From NCBI RefSeq assembly GCF_000473105.1, contig NZ_KI421498.1:1364001-1428000 (forward strand): a stretch of DNA of 64,000 bases. Reading direction: 5' to 3'. The position numbers and the translations under genes were made by a program. This DNA comes from Phaeobacter inhibens DSM 16374. Its GTDB lineage: Bacteria; Pseudomonadota; Alphaproteobacteria; Rhodobacterales; Rhodobacteraceae. Below, one piece after another: positions 33,385 through 42,292 of this stretch. The first letter of the stretch is position 1; every line of letters starts with the position of its first letter. Below the pieces are notes generated by a model that did no database searches, was not told the DNA's origin, and saw only the letters and a list, made by a program, of their open reading frames with translations.

Positions 33385-35259
33385 TCAGCTGCCGCCCTGT
33401 AGCAGCGGCGTGATCCGGCGTACGGCAGCGCGGCGGTTGGCGCGCTCGGCGCGTTGGGTCACCACCGCCAGATCGGTCTCACCATAGCCCTGCACCACCA
33501 TATTTTCAGGCGGCACTTTAAAATACTCGGTCAGAGCCAATGCGACACTTTCGGCGCGGCGGTCTGACAGCGCGAGGTTAAAGGGCGCGGCACCGACCGC
33601 ATCGGTGTGGCCTTCGATCAGAAACACCTCCTGCGGGTTCTGCGCGATCATGTCGCGCAGCGCATTGCCCAGCGCAGCCAGTTCTTCGGCCTCCGCTGCC
33701 CGGATCACCGCAGACCCGGTTTCAAAGTTGATGGATTGCACGGTGATTTCCGGCACCAGACGGCGGACCGCGTCGATATTGCGGATCTGGCGCAGGGAAA
33801 AGCGACGGCTCACGGCGGGGGCTTCCTTCGCGGCGAGCACCAGCGCCAGCTCATCTGCGTCAATCGTATCGCTGCTGAAGGCTGATTTGCGCGGGGCGGC
33901 TGTGGGCAGTTCGGAGACCACCACGTTGTCGGCGCGCTGGGTGTCATCGAACAGCACGACACTGCTGCCATCCGTCAGCGTGCGGGTGCGGCGCAGGACG
34001 CGACCATCGCGGGCGCGGATGGTTTCAACCTCCGCCCCATCCTCACGCACGACAACGGTGCGGGTGGAACCGTCCTTGAACTTATAGGTGGTGACATTGC
34101 TGCCGGGCTGGCGCAGCAGAGCGTCGTCGTTCTTGATCACCCGGTACTGGCCGTTCTGTTCCACCACCGCGCGGTCGCCGGAATTACTGACAACGGTTTC
34201 GCCCTGTTTCAGGAGCTGGCCGATGGCCACGGCCCCCAGTCCAAGCAGAGCGGCCTTCTGCAGCTTGCTGAGACCGTCATCGTCGTTGTCTGCTGTGGCA
34301 GCGGCGCTGTTGCTGTCAGTTTCAGCGTTTGCAGAAGTTTCGGCAGTGGCCTCGGCCTCAGCCGCCGGGGTGTTCACGGCTGTTTCAAATTCCTCATCCG
34401 AACTGCGCGCGGTGTCTTCCGTCACGGTTTCCTCGACAACCTCTGCCTGTTCGGTGGTGGCGGCGCTGGCCGCTGCTGCGGCGGCGCTGTCATCTGCCTC
34501 CTCGGTCTGGGCAAGGGCGTCGGCCTGCGCCTGACTGTCGAGCGGCTCAACCTCGGGTTCGGGTTCAGGCTCGGACGTGGGTGCAGGGTCGGTCCCGGCC
34601 TCCGCCTCTGCCAGCGCTGCGGCCAGTTCGGTAGCGGCGGTGGTTTCGGCCTCAGCCGTAGCCTCGGGCGCGGCGGCGGCGCCTGCCTCTGTGTTGGCGG
34701 CTGTATTCACCCCGTCATTGGCTGCCGGCTCCACCGGAGTCTCTGCCTCTGCGGTGGTTTCACCTGCGTTCTGTTCAGCGGCTGTCTCTTCCGTCTCGGC
34801 CGGAGCTTCGGTCTGCACGGTCTGAGATGGGGCAGCGTCTGTGGCGGGTTCTGGGACAGGTTCAACCGGAGCGGCAGCGGCCTGCTCTGCCTCGGACGGG
34901 GCTGCTGGCTCGGCCTGTTCGCCTGCCTCAGGTGTGGCCTCAGCCTGATCAGCGCCCGCCATCAGGGTAGTTGACGCAAGAGCAGGGTCCAAACCAGTGT
35001 CCAATTCGCCGGTAACATAGGCCTGACAGAATTTGGCTTTGGCCCCCTTGCCCTTGCCTTTCAGGATCTCCCCTTCGGGACTGATCCGACCGTTTTGCAG
35101 CCAACGCAGACAGCGCTGCACGGCCTCGGTGATCTGCTCCGCCGTCATCTGGCTGAGGTCGGTCGGATCCGATTTAGACTGCGCGGGCGCGGCGACCGGA
35201 AGACTGAGAGAGACGATGACCGCCAACGCGGTCGAGGATCTGAGAAGCTGCGAAACCAT
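33385..35259 (-). CDS. OmpA-family protein with long acidic Ala/Glu linker
   Basis: A 624-residue secreted or outer-membrane protein. It has a signal peptide (to about residue 26, VAAPAQ), then a short conserved region ('QRCLRWLQNGRISPEGEIL', 'FCQAYVTGELDTGLDP'). A low-complexity Ala/Glu/Thr/Pro linker runs through about residues 95-320, followed by a hydrophobic patch 'LQKAALLGLGAVAIGQLL'. The protein ends in a C-terminal OmpA-like peptidoglycan-binding domain (about 505-615: 'INFETGSAVIR', 'FLIEGHTDAVGAAPFNLALS', 'GYGETDLAV'). It is transcribed alone. A periplasmic linker or tether role is likely; its specific partner is unknown. Confidence 0.85.
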   Translation of the reverse strand: MVSQLLRSSTALAVIVSLSLPVAAPAQSKSDPTDLSQMTAEQITEAVQRCLRWLQNGRISPEGEILKGKGKGAKAKFCQAYVTGELDTGLDPALASTTLMAGADQAEATPEAGEQAEPAAPSEAEQAAAAPVEPVPEPATDAAPSQTVQTEAPAETEETAAEQNAGETTAEAETPVEPAANDGVNTAANTEAGAAAAPEATAEAETTAATELAAALAEAEAGTDPAPTSEPEPEPEVEPLDSQAQADALAQTEEADDSAAAAAASAATTEQAEVVEETVTEDTARSSDEEFETAVNTPAAEAEATAETSANAETDSNSAAATADNDDDGLSKLQKAALLGLGAVAIGQLLKQGETVVSNSGDRAVVEQNGQYRVIKNDDALLRQPGSNVTTYKFKDGSTRTVVVREDGAEVETIRARDGRVLRRTRTLTDGSSVVLFDDTQRADNVVVSELPTAAPRKSAFSSDTIDADELALVLAAKEAPAVSRRFSLRQIRNIDAVRRLVPEITVQSINFETGSAVIRAAEAEELAALGNALRDMIAQNPQEVFLIEGHTDAVGAAPFNLALSDRRAESVALALTEYFKVPPENMVVQGYGETDLAVVTQRAERANRRAAVRRITPLLQGGS

Positions 35260-35382
35260 GCGGTGTTCCTTTCGCTGTGCGATGCAAAGCCTAGAAACAT
35301 AACGCGCGCCGGGGCAAATAAGTTGCTTGTGAGTGACGGTTTTCGGCCAGAGCCTGCCGATCAGATGTGGCCCTCGCGTCTG

Positions 35383-36648
35383 TTATTCGGCCGTCAACAT
35401 CTGCATCAGTCGCTGTTTTTCGCCGCTGTCCTCCGCCCGGGTGAGGACATCAGCGAGATCCTGAAGCGCCGCAATAGAATGACCTGCGCGAAAGCTGTCG
35501 ACATGAGGCAACATGGCGCGAATGCCGCGGGCCTTGGGGGCGAACCCGTCAAAGCGCAGTAAGGGGTTCAGCCAGATCAGGCGGCGCGCAGACAGATGCA
35601 GCCGCTGCATTTCGGCGCTCAGCTGATCGGTGTCGTCGCGGTCCAGCCCGTCAGTAATCAGCAGGACCACGGCCCCCTGCCCCATGACGCGGCGCGACCA
35701 GTCTCGGTTGAAATCATGCAGACAGGCGCCAATCCTTGTACCGCCCTCCCAGTCCTGCGCCTCGGCCCCGGCTGCAGCCAGGGCGGCATCCACATCGCGC
35801 TGCGCCAGATGGCGGGTGATATTGGTAAGCCGTGTGCCGAAGGTAAAACCATGCACCCTCGCCCAGCCCGGCCCCTTGCGGTTGGCGACCGCATGCAGGA
35901 AATGCAGGATCAGACGGGAGTATTGGCTCATGGAGCCGGAGATATCGCAGATCACGACGAGATTGGGCCAGCGCACCCGACGTTGGGCGCGTGAAAGGGT
36001 TGTAATCTCGCCGCCCTGACGCGCAGCCTGCGCCATTGTGCGTCGCCAGTCGATGCGGGGACCTGTTGGTGACGCCATCAGACGGCGCGATTGAATGGGG
36101 CGGATTGGCAGCTGCATCTTGGCGAGCATCCGCTTGGCCTCGGCCACCTCGGCGGTGCTCATCTGCTCAAAGTCGAGCTGCCGCAGCCGTTCCTCGCGCG
36201 ACATGGTGAGTTCGGCGCTTAGTTCCAGCTGCTCCGGTGGCTCCTCCCCCTCCGGCGGGTCAGGGCGATCCGGCGCCTCAGCCCCATCCAGCAATGCCTC
36301 GGCGGCGCGTTTCTGGGCGGGCTTGGCGGCTTTCTCCTCCTGCGTGCCCCGGATCGCGGGCAGCATCGCCGCCATCATATGCTCCAGAAAGCGCGGATCC
36401 CGCCAGTAGAGACGAAAGATCTGCGCAAAGACCTGACGGTGTTCGGGTTTGGAGACAAAGCAGGCGTGCAGCGTCCAGTAGAAATCCTGCTTCGAGGTAA
36501 AGCCGGCCGTGGCCACAGCCTCGACGGCCTCGCTCACCCGGCCGGGACCGATAGGCAGTCCAGCGCGGCGCAAAGCCCGCGCAAAATGGGTAACATTCTG
36601 CGCCAGCCGTGGCGTCTCCGGCAGCGGCAGCGGCGGGTATTCAGGCAT
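35383..36648 (-). CDS. VWA-domain protein (CoxE family)
   Basis: A 421-residue VWA protein with an N-terminal CoxE-like region ('FARALRRAGLPIGPGRVSEA') and a Pro/Glu-rich middle. The VWA domain begins 'LVVICDISGSMSQYSRLI', with an intact DxSxS metal site (Asp235-Ser239), followed by 'GGTRIGACLHDFNRDW' and 'VLLITDGLDRDD'. It begins 18 bp after the MoxR gene on the same strand and is clearly its partner. In CO dehydrogenase clusters such pairs (CoxD/CoxE) mature a Mo-Cu enzyme, but no dehydrogenase genes are present here. Confidence 0.9.
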   Translation of the reverse strand: MPEYPPLPLPETPRLAQNVTHFARALRRAGLPIGPGRVSEAVEAVATAGFTSKQDFYWTLHACFVSKPEHRQVFAQIFRLYWRDPRFLEHMMAAMLPAIRGTQEEKAAKPAQKRAAEALLDGAEAPDRPDPPEGEEPPEQLELSAELTMSREERLRQLDFEQMSTAEVAEAKRMLAKMQLPIRPIQSRRLMASPTGPRIDWRRTMAQAARQGGEITTLSRAQRRVRWPNLVVICDISGSMSQYSRLILHFLHAVANRKGPGWARVHGFTFGTRLTNITRHLAQRDVDAALAAAGAEAQDWEGGTRIGACLHDFNRDWSRRVMGQGAVVLLITDGLDRDDTDQLSAEMQRLHLSARRLIWLNPLLRFDGFAPKARGIRAMLPHVDSFRAGHSIAALQDLADVLTRAEDSGEKQRLMQMLTAE

Positions 36649-36666
36649 CAGCGCAGGCCCGCAGCA

Positions 36667-37653
36667 TCACGCCGGACCCAGCGTCGCGCGCGCCTGATCG
36701 AGAATGCGTTTGGCCTCTGATCCATGCAGACGGCTGATATCATCCTGATATTTCAGGATTGCCCCCAATGTGTCGGCAATCACCTCTGGCGACAGATCAA
36801 TGACATCCAGCGCCAAGAGGCAATTGGCCCAGTCAATTGTCTCGGCAATGCCGGGATGTTTGAACAGATCCTCGGTGCGCAGCGCCTGCACGAAGGCCAC
36901 GACCTCCCGCGACAGGCGCGGCGCCAAACCCGGGGAGCGGGCTGTCAGGATCTCCATCTCGCGGTCGAAATCGGGGTAATCCACCCAATGATAGAGACAG
37001 CGCCGTTTCAGCGCGTCATGCACCTCGCGGGTCCGGTTGGAGGTGAGGATCACGATGGGCGGCTCTGGCGCCTTAATGGTACCAAGTTCGGGGATGGTGA
37101 CCTGAAAATCGCTGAGTGCCTCCAGCAGGAAGGCTTCGAATGGCTCATCGGTGCGGTCGAGTTCGTCGATCAGCAGCACCGGAGCACCTGCCGGATCCGG
37201 TTGCATCGCCTCCAGCAGCGGGCGGCGGATGAGATAGTCATCGCTAAACAGCTCTGCCTGAAGCCCTGCCCGATCCGATCCGGCCCCTGCGGCCTCGGCC
37301 GTGCGAATGGCCATCATCTGGGCGGCAAAGTTCCATTCATAGACCGCGCTGGAGGCATCCAGCCCTTCGTAGCATTGCAGCCGGATCAAGCGGCGGCCCA
37401 GCGCTGCGGCGAGGGTCTTGGCGATCTCGGTCTTGCCCACCCCGGCCTCGCCCTCCAGAAACAACGGCCGACCAAGGCGCAGCGACAGAAACACCACCGT
37501 TGCCAATCCCCTGTCGGCGACATACCCCGCCTCCGTCAGTAGTGTTTCCACCGCATCTATGGAGCCAGGTAGTCCGCGCGTGCCTTCCGGCGCAGGAGGA
37601 CTGGAAGGCTGACTGGTGGTCTCCGGTTGGCTCGTCTTCGTCTGCTGCGACAT
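36667..37653 (-). CDS. MoxR-family AAA+ ATPase (CoxD-like)
   Basis: A 328-residue ATPase with Walker A 'FLEGEAGVGKTEIAKTLA', Walker B 'VLLIDELDRTDEPFEAF' and sensor 1 'IVILTSNRTREVHDALKRR'. The hydrophilic N-terminus (to about residue 35) is low complexity. The start at 37653 is chosen because GGGGAG sits a few bases upstream; the frame is open to 37686. It is cotranscribed with the VWA gene at 35383. This is the second MoxR-VWA pair in the window. Confidence 0.9.
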   Translation of the reverse strand: MSQQTKTSQPETTSQPSSPPAPEGTRGLPGSIDAVETLLTEAGYVADRGLATVVFLSLRLGRPLFLEGEAGVGKTEIAKTLAAALGRRLIRLQCYEGLDASSAVYEWNFAAQMMAIRTAEAAGAGSDRAGLQAELFSDDYLIRRPLLEAMQPDPAGAPVLLIDELDRTDEPFEAFLLEALSDFQVTIPELGTIKAPEPPIVILTSNRTREVHDALKRRCLYHWVDYPDFDREMEILTARSPGLAPRLSREVVAFVQALRTEDLFKHPGIAETIDWANCLLALDVIDLSPEVIADTLGAILKYQDDISRLHGSEAKRILDQARATLGPA

Positions 37654-37856
37654 CTCGCTCCCCTTCGGCTCTGCCCAAGAGGCCACGGCGATGTGGGCGG
37701 GTCAAGCGGCTGGTCATGCCACTTTGGTCCCATAGGCCATCCGTGAATGATACTGCGCCCTGTTTCCGGACACATTGACCGGCCTGCCCTGCAATGCGAT
37801 GACAGAGACACGCCATCGGCCCACGCGGGTCCGGCACAGACGTGGCAGGAGACAGC

Positions 37857-38924
37857 ATGCGAACACTGGCCGTGACATGTGTAAAGAACGAAGGCGCTTT
37901 TCTGCTGGAATGGATTGCCCATCATAAGGCTGTGGGCTTCAGCGATATCCTCGTCCTCTCCAACGACTGCGCGGATGGCACGGACCGGATGCTGGACCGG
38001 CTGGATGAACTGGGCCATGTCACCCACCTGCGCAACGATGGCCCCTATGACAAGGGCGGCATTCAGTTCACCGGGTTGAAGAAGGCGGATAAACACCGCC
38101 TGATGCGTAAGGCCGACTGGGTGATGGCGTTGGATGTGGACGAATTTGTCAATATCCATGCAGGGGAAGGCCGACTGGCGGATCTTCACGCGGCGCTGCC
38201 CGATGCGGATGCCATAACCTTGACCTGGCGGCTGTTCGGCAATGGCGAGACGGTGCGCTATCAGGACCAGCCGGTGACCGACAGCTTCACCCGCTGCGCG
38301 CCGGAGGTGATCCACTGGCCGTGGCGGGCGGCGATGTTCAAGACGCTCTATCGGAACGATGGCACCTATCGCAAACTCGGGGTGCATCGTCCGCGCAGCC
38401 CGGAAGACGGCGCTACCCTAGAGGGGGTTCGATGGTTCGATGGCTCAGGACGGGAACTGGATCAGGGGTTCAAGACGCAACGGATCTATTCCGACTATGG
38501 GCAGCCGAATTTCGATCTGGTGCAGCTCAACCATTATCCGCTCGGGTCAATGGAAAGCTACGTGCTGAAAGCCGAGCGCGGGCGGGTCAACCGTCCGGGC
38601 GATCTGGGCATGGACTATTGGGTCGAGCGCAATTTCAACACGGATGAGGATGATAGCATCGCCCGCTATCGCCCCGCCCGTGAGGCCATTGCCGATCTGC
38701 TGCGCGAGGACGCCAAGCTGCAAAAGCTGCACGCCCGCGCAGTGCAGTGGCGCCACGAGCAGTTTCGCACACTGATGCAGCAGGAGGCTTATCGGACGCT
38801 GTTTTCGCGACTGCTGATGACACCGCCCTCGCGGCTGATCAGCCCCGGCACCGCACGCACGCTCACCGGCTTTGCCACGCTGGGCCGCCATGGCGCACCG
38901 CAGGGCGGCGACAAGAGCGACTGA
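37857..38924 (+). CDS. Glycosyltransferase family 2-like protein
   Basis: A 355-residue GT-A-fold protein of the Glyco_tranf_2_4 type. It begins 'MRTLAVTCVKNEGAFLLEW' and contains 'DILVLSNDCADGTDRML' and the divalent-metal motif in 'WVMALDVDEFVNIHAG' (DVDEF). There is no signal peptide. The family transfers sugars to surface polysaccharides or proteins, but the acceptor is not inferable. The start at 37857 has GGAG upstream; a GTG at 37842 is in frame without a ribosome site. Confidence 0.85.
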   Translation: MRTLAVTCVKNEGAFLLEWIAHHKAVGFSDILVLSNDCADGTDRMLDRLDELGHVTHLRNDGPYDKGGIQFTGLKKADKHRLMRKADWVMALDVDEFVNIHAGEGRLADLHAALPDADAITLTWRLFGNGETVRYQDQPVTDSFTRCAPEVIHWPWRAAMFKTLYRNDGTYRKLGVHRPRSPEDGATLEGVRWFDGSGRELDQGFKTQRIYSDYGQPNFDLVQLNHYPLGSMESYVLKAERGRVNRPGDLGMDYWVERNFNTDEDDSIARYRPAREAIADLLREDAKLQKLHARAVQWRHEQFRTLMQQEAYRTLFSRLLMTPPSRLISPGTARTLTGFATLGRHGAPQGGDKSD

Positions 38925-39159
38925 TCCGGCGCCATATCAAGATCGGCCCTACAGACCAGCCGGTCAGAAGGCAGGACATGGCGCAGACACAGGCCAGCCA
39001 CTGGCCGAAAACTGGCCGAAAACTGGCATCTTTTTCAACGAAACCCGCGCCGATGGCCGATAAACCGGCCTTACAATTTCCAATTTTAGCCTTATTTCGC
39101 CCTTAGACGTTGCCAGACGCAAACCCGTCCAAACGAGGGCGGGACAAGAGGACGACGCA

Positions 39160-40119
39160 ATGCAGCAGGATACATTGGACACGCTGGACGAGGACCTGTC
39201 CGGGCTGAAGCCCGCGCAGTGGCAGGCCCGTATGGCCGCCCTGGCCGAAGAAAACGGCATGTATCAGCCGCTGGGCAACCGTCACTTTGCCAGTTTCATT
39301 GATCAGGGCAATACGCTGCTGGTCAGTTTTGAGACCATCCAAGGGATCCACAACCTGTCGGATGTGGCGCAACCGCTGGGGTTTGATCTGGTGAAGAACC
39401 TCGGCTGGTCACATCTGTGCATCATCTCCAATGGCGACACCTGGTTCCGCAATGAGCGGATCTACGGATTCTTCGACCAGCTGATTGACGACGGGTTCTT
39501 TGATGAATTCGACAAGGTCGTGTTCTATGGGGCAGGCCCCTGCGGCTATGCGGCTGCCGCCTTCTCCGTGGCGGCCCCCGGTGCCACCGTTGTCGCGGTG
39601 CAACCACAGGCGACGCTGGATCCGCGTCTCACCGATTGGGACGACCGGTTCAGCGAGATGCGCCGCGTTGATTTCACCGATCGTTACGGCTTTGCCCCGG
39701 ATATGATGGATGCGGCCAAGCAGGGTTTTGTGATTTACGACCCGCGTGAGCGGCTGGATTCGATGCATGCCGCCCTGTTTGCGCGCAAGAATGTGCTGCG
39801 GCTGCGCACGCCGCATCTGGGCGACACCGTTCAGACACGGCTGATCGAGATGGAAATTCTCTATAATATCCTCGCGCTGGCCGGTGCAGACCGGCTGACC
39901 GAGCGGCAGTTCTACAAGCTCTACCGTGCCCGCCGTAGCAATGGCCCCTACCTGCGCAAGCTGATGGCTCGTCTGGAACAGGATGAACGTCCCTATCTGA
40001 TGGCCCTGCTGTGCCGCAATGTGACCAGCAGGCTGCGCGCGCCTCGCTTCCGCCGCCGTCTGGAGGCATTGCGCAAAAGCGCCGCAGAAGACCAGATCAA
40101 ACTCCCCCCCGAACGGTAA
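39160..40119 (+). CDS. Conserved roseobacter protein, alpha/beta-fold-like, function unknown
   Basis: A 319-residue soluble protein. The N-terminal part (HFASFIDQGNTLLVSFETIQ) reads like the first strands of an alpha/beta hydrolase. 'VFYGAGPCGYAAAAFSVAAP' (about residues 123-142) resembles a nucleophile-elbow or nucleotide-binding turn, with Gly-Pro-Cys-Gly in place of the usual G-x-S-x-G. The C-terminal 80 residues are helical and basic. Homologues are sometimes labelled phosphoadenosine phosphosulfate reductase, but no PAPS-reductase signature (KRT, ECG-H) is present. It lies between the glycosyltransferase and pyrC. Confidence 0.6.
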   Translation: MQQDTLDTLDEDLSGLKPAQWQARMAALAEENGMYQPLGNRHFASFIDQGNTLLVSFETIQGIHNLSDVAQPLGFDLVKNLGWSHLCIISNGDTWFRNERIYGFFDQLIDDGFFDEFDKVVFYGAGPCGYAAAAFSVAAPGATVVAVQPQATLDPRLTDWDDRFSEMRRVDFTDRYGFAPDMMDAAKQGFVIYDPRERLDSMHAALFARKNVLRLRTPHLGDTVQTRLIEMEILYNILALAGADRLTERQFYKLYRARRSNGPYLRKLMARLEQDERPYLMALLCRNVTSRLRAPRFRRRLEALRKSAAEDQIKLPPER

Positions 40120-40221
40120 GAGCAGTGCGGCGCCGGATGGCGCAAAAGGCGGGGCGGCCAATAGCTTTCGCATGTGATGCCGTCGCTTCCCCTGCGCGCG
40201 CCCCTGTGCTAGGCGGGCGCC

Positions 40222-41262
40222 ATGACCGTTCAGCTCACCATCCCCCGCCCCGATGACTGGCATCTGCATCTGCGCGACGGCGCAATGCTGGCGGCCGTTC
40301 TCCCTGAAACTGCCCGCGATTTTGCCCGCGCGATCATCATGCCGAATCTGGTGCCGCCGGTGGTGACAGGGGATCAGGCCGCGGCCTACCGCGACCGTAT
40401 TTTGGCCGCCCTGCCCGACGGCATGGCATTTGAGCCGCTAATGACGCTCTACCTGACCGAGGACACCGATCCGGCGGATGTGGCGGCAGCTCATGCCAGC
40501 GGGTTGGTCAAAGCCGTGAAGCTCTACCCGGCCGGGGCCACCACCAATTCCGCCTCTGGCGTCAGCGATTTCGACAAGGTGCGCGGCGTGCTGGAGACCA
40601 TGGCCGACATCGGCCTGCCGCTTTGCACCCATGGCGAGGTGACCGACCACGACATCGACATTTTCGACCGCGAGGCGGTGTTCATCGACCGGGTGCTGGA
40701 CCCCATCCGCAAATCCACCCCCGGCCTGCGCGTGGTGATGGAACATATCACCACCAAAAACGCTGCCGACTATGTGACCAGTCAGGACAGCGATCTGGGG
40801 GCCACAATCACCACGCATCACCTGATCATCAACCGCAACCACATTCTGGCAGGCGGCATCAAACCGCATTATTATTGCCTGCCGGTGGCGAAGCGCGAAG
40901 AACATCGTTTGGCCCTGCGCGCAGCGGCGACCTCTGGCGACAGGCGGTTCTTCCTCGGAACAGATTCGGCCCCGCACACCGACCCCAACAAGCTCAGCGC
41001 CTGCGGCTGTGCCGGCTGTTTCACCGCCCCCAACACCATGCCGTTGTTGGCCCATGTGTTCGAAGAAGAAAACGCACTGGACAAGCTGGCCGGATTTGCA
41101 TCCGAGAATGGGCCAGCCTTCTACGGCCTGCCGGTAAACGCTGAAAAGCTGACTCTGGAAAAGCAGGCCAGCCCGGTCACCTTCCCCGAACAGATCAGCA
41201 CCGAAGATGGCCCGGTTACCGTCTTTGACCCCGGTTTTGATGTATTCTGGAAGGTTGCCTGA
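40222..41262 (+). CDS. pyrC: Dihydroorotase
   Basis: Zinc amidohydrolase that cyclises carbamoyl-aspartate to dihydroorotate in pyrimidine synthesis; 346 residues, the class II (E. coli-type) length. Metal motif '[13 protein letters not shown]' is near residue 12, with '[13 protein letters not shown]' carrying the carboxylated lysine, '[17 protein letters not shown]', and the late '[14 protein letters not shown]' aspartate. It is followed 72 bp later by pyrE, giving a pyrimidine gene pair. Confidence 0.95.
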   Translation: MTVQLTIPRPDDWHLHLRDGAMLAAVLPETARDFARAIIMPNLVPPVVTGDQAAAYRDRILAALPDGMAFEPLMTLYLTEDTDPADVAAAHASGLVKAVKLYPAGATTNSASGVSDFDKVRGVLETMADIGLPLCTHGEVTDHDIDIFDREAVFIDRVLDPIRKSTPGLRVVMEHITTKNAADYVTSQDSDLGATITTHHLIINRNHILAGGIKPHYYCLPVAKREEHRLALRAAATSGDRRFFLGTDSAPHTDPNKLSACGCAGCFTAPNTMPLLAHVFEEENALDKLAGFASENGPAFYGLPVNAEKLTLEKQASPVTFPEQISTEDGPVTVFDPGFDVFWKVA

Positions 41263-41334
41263 TCTTCTGGCCCCACATATCCCCGCCGAAGGCTTCTGCC
41301 ACCGGCGGCTCGCGCCGACCAAAAGGATGATAGC

Positions 41335-42015
41335 ATGATCCCCTCCTCCTACCCCTCCCGCGAAGAAATCGCCCGCCTTTCTGCCCGCATGCTGCTGGAA
41401 ATCGGCGCGGTGAATTTCAACACCGACACGCCTTACACGCTGGCGTCTGGCCTGCCCTCGCCCAGCTATATTGATTGCCGCAAGCTGATCTCCTTTCCGC
41501 GGATCCGCACCACGCTGATGGATTTCCTCACCGTCACGGTGATGCGCAATGCAGGCTTTGAGGCGTTTGACAATATCGCGGGCGGCGAAACGGCAGGCAT
41601 CCCCTTTGGCGCCTTGGTGGCCGAACGCATGGCGCTGCCGATGACCTATGTGCGCAAGAAGCCCAAGGGTTATGGCCGCAATGCCCGCATCGAAGGGGTC
41701 ATGACTGAAGACCAGCGCGTGCTGCTGGTGGAGGACATGACCACCGATGGCGGCTCGAAACTGTCTTTTGTGGATGCGATCCGCGAGACCGGCGCCACCT
41801 GCGGCCATACCGCAGTGATTTTCTATTACGACATCTTCCCTGAAACCACCCAACGCCTGGGAGATCACGGTGTTGAGCTGCATTATCTCTGCACCTGGTG
41901 GGATGTTCTGGCCGAAGCCAAGGCGCAAAAGAGCTTCAGCGACGAGACACTGGATGAGGTAGAGCGCTTCCTGAAAGATCCGCGCGCCTGGCAGGAGGCG
42001 CATAAATCCGCCTGA
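41335..42015 (+). CDS. pyrE: Orotate phosphoribosyltransferase
   Basis: Transfers PRPP ribose-phosphate to orotate to make OMP; 226 residues. The PRPP-binding motif is '[20 protein letters not shown]', with '[20 protein letters not shown]' and '[17 protein letters not shown]' as the substrate loop. It is downstream of pyrC in the same direction. The 262-bp region before dnaB contains the DnaA-box-like sites described below. Confidence 0.94.
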   Translation: MIPSSYPSREEIARLSARMLLEIGAVNFNTDTPYTLASGLPSPSYIDCRKLISFPRIRTTLMDFLTVTVMRNAGFEAFDNIAGGETAGIPFGALVAERMALPMTYVRKKPKGYGRNARIEGVMTEDQRVLLVEDMTTDGGSKLSFVDAIRETGATCGHTAVIFYYDIFPETTQRLGDHGVELHYLCTWWDVLAEAKAQKSFSDETLDEVERFLKDPRAWQEAHKSA

Positions 42016-42053
42016 TCACCCTCTATCTGACACGCATCTTATCTGGGGCGACC

Positions 42054-42226
42054 TGTGGACAGGGCCGCCCCGAATCGACTTGGGAGCACGCGCATCAGCG
42101 CAGATATAGACAGCTTCCCAGAATGCACCGCATCATATAGACTACACACACCTCAACCCGGCTTCTGTAAAAACGACACACAGGTCAGCCTGCGGATATC
42201 CACAGGCTGTTCACAGCTCATCCACA
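42054..42226. promoter_or_regulatory. Cluster of DnaA-box-like nonamers upstream of dnaB
   Basis: TGTGGACAG (42054-42062, the reverse of CTGTCCACA), ATATCCACA (42196-42204), CTGTTCACA (42207-42215) and TCATCCACA (42218-42226) all lie within 240 bp of the dnaB start. Each differs from TTATCCACA by one to three bases, and three are packed in 31 bp. They may mediate DnaA control of the replicative helicase gene. Confidence 0.45.
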
Positions 42227-42292
42227 GAGTTTTCCAGATAGCCAGACCGGGGTTCGCCCCCCTATAACGCGGGGCCAATGACGAGAGCAGCG

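Noticed and set aside
38998-39035. Tandem CTGGCCGAAAA copies between the glycosyltransferase and the next gene
   Set aside because: Only two full copies plus a partial one occur; too short to claim a functional repeat or array.
39160-40119. Phosphoadenosine phosphosulfate reductase assignment
   Set aside because: The PAPS-reductase signature motifs are absent, so the name was not used.
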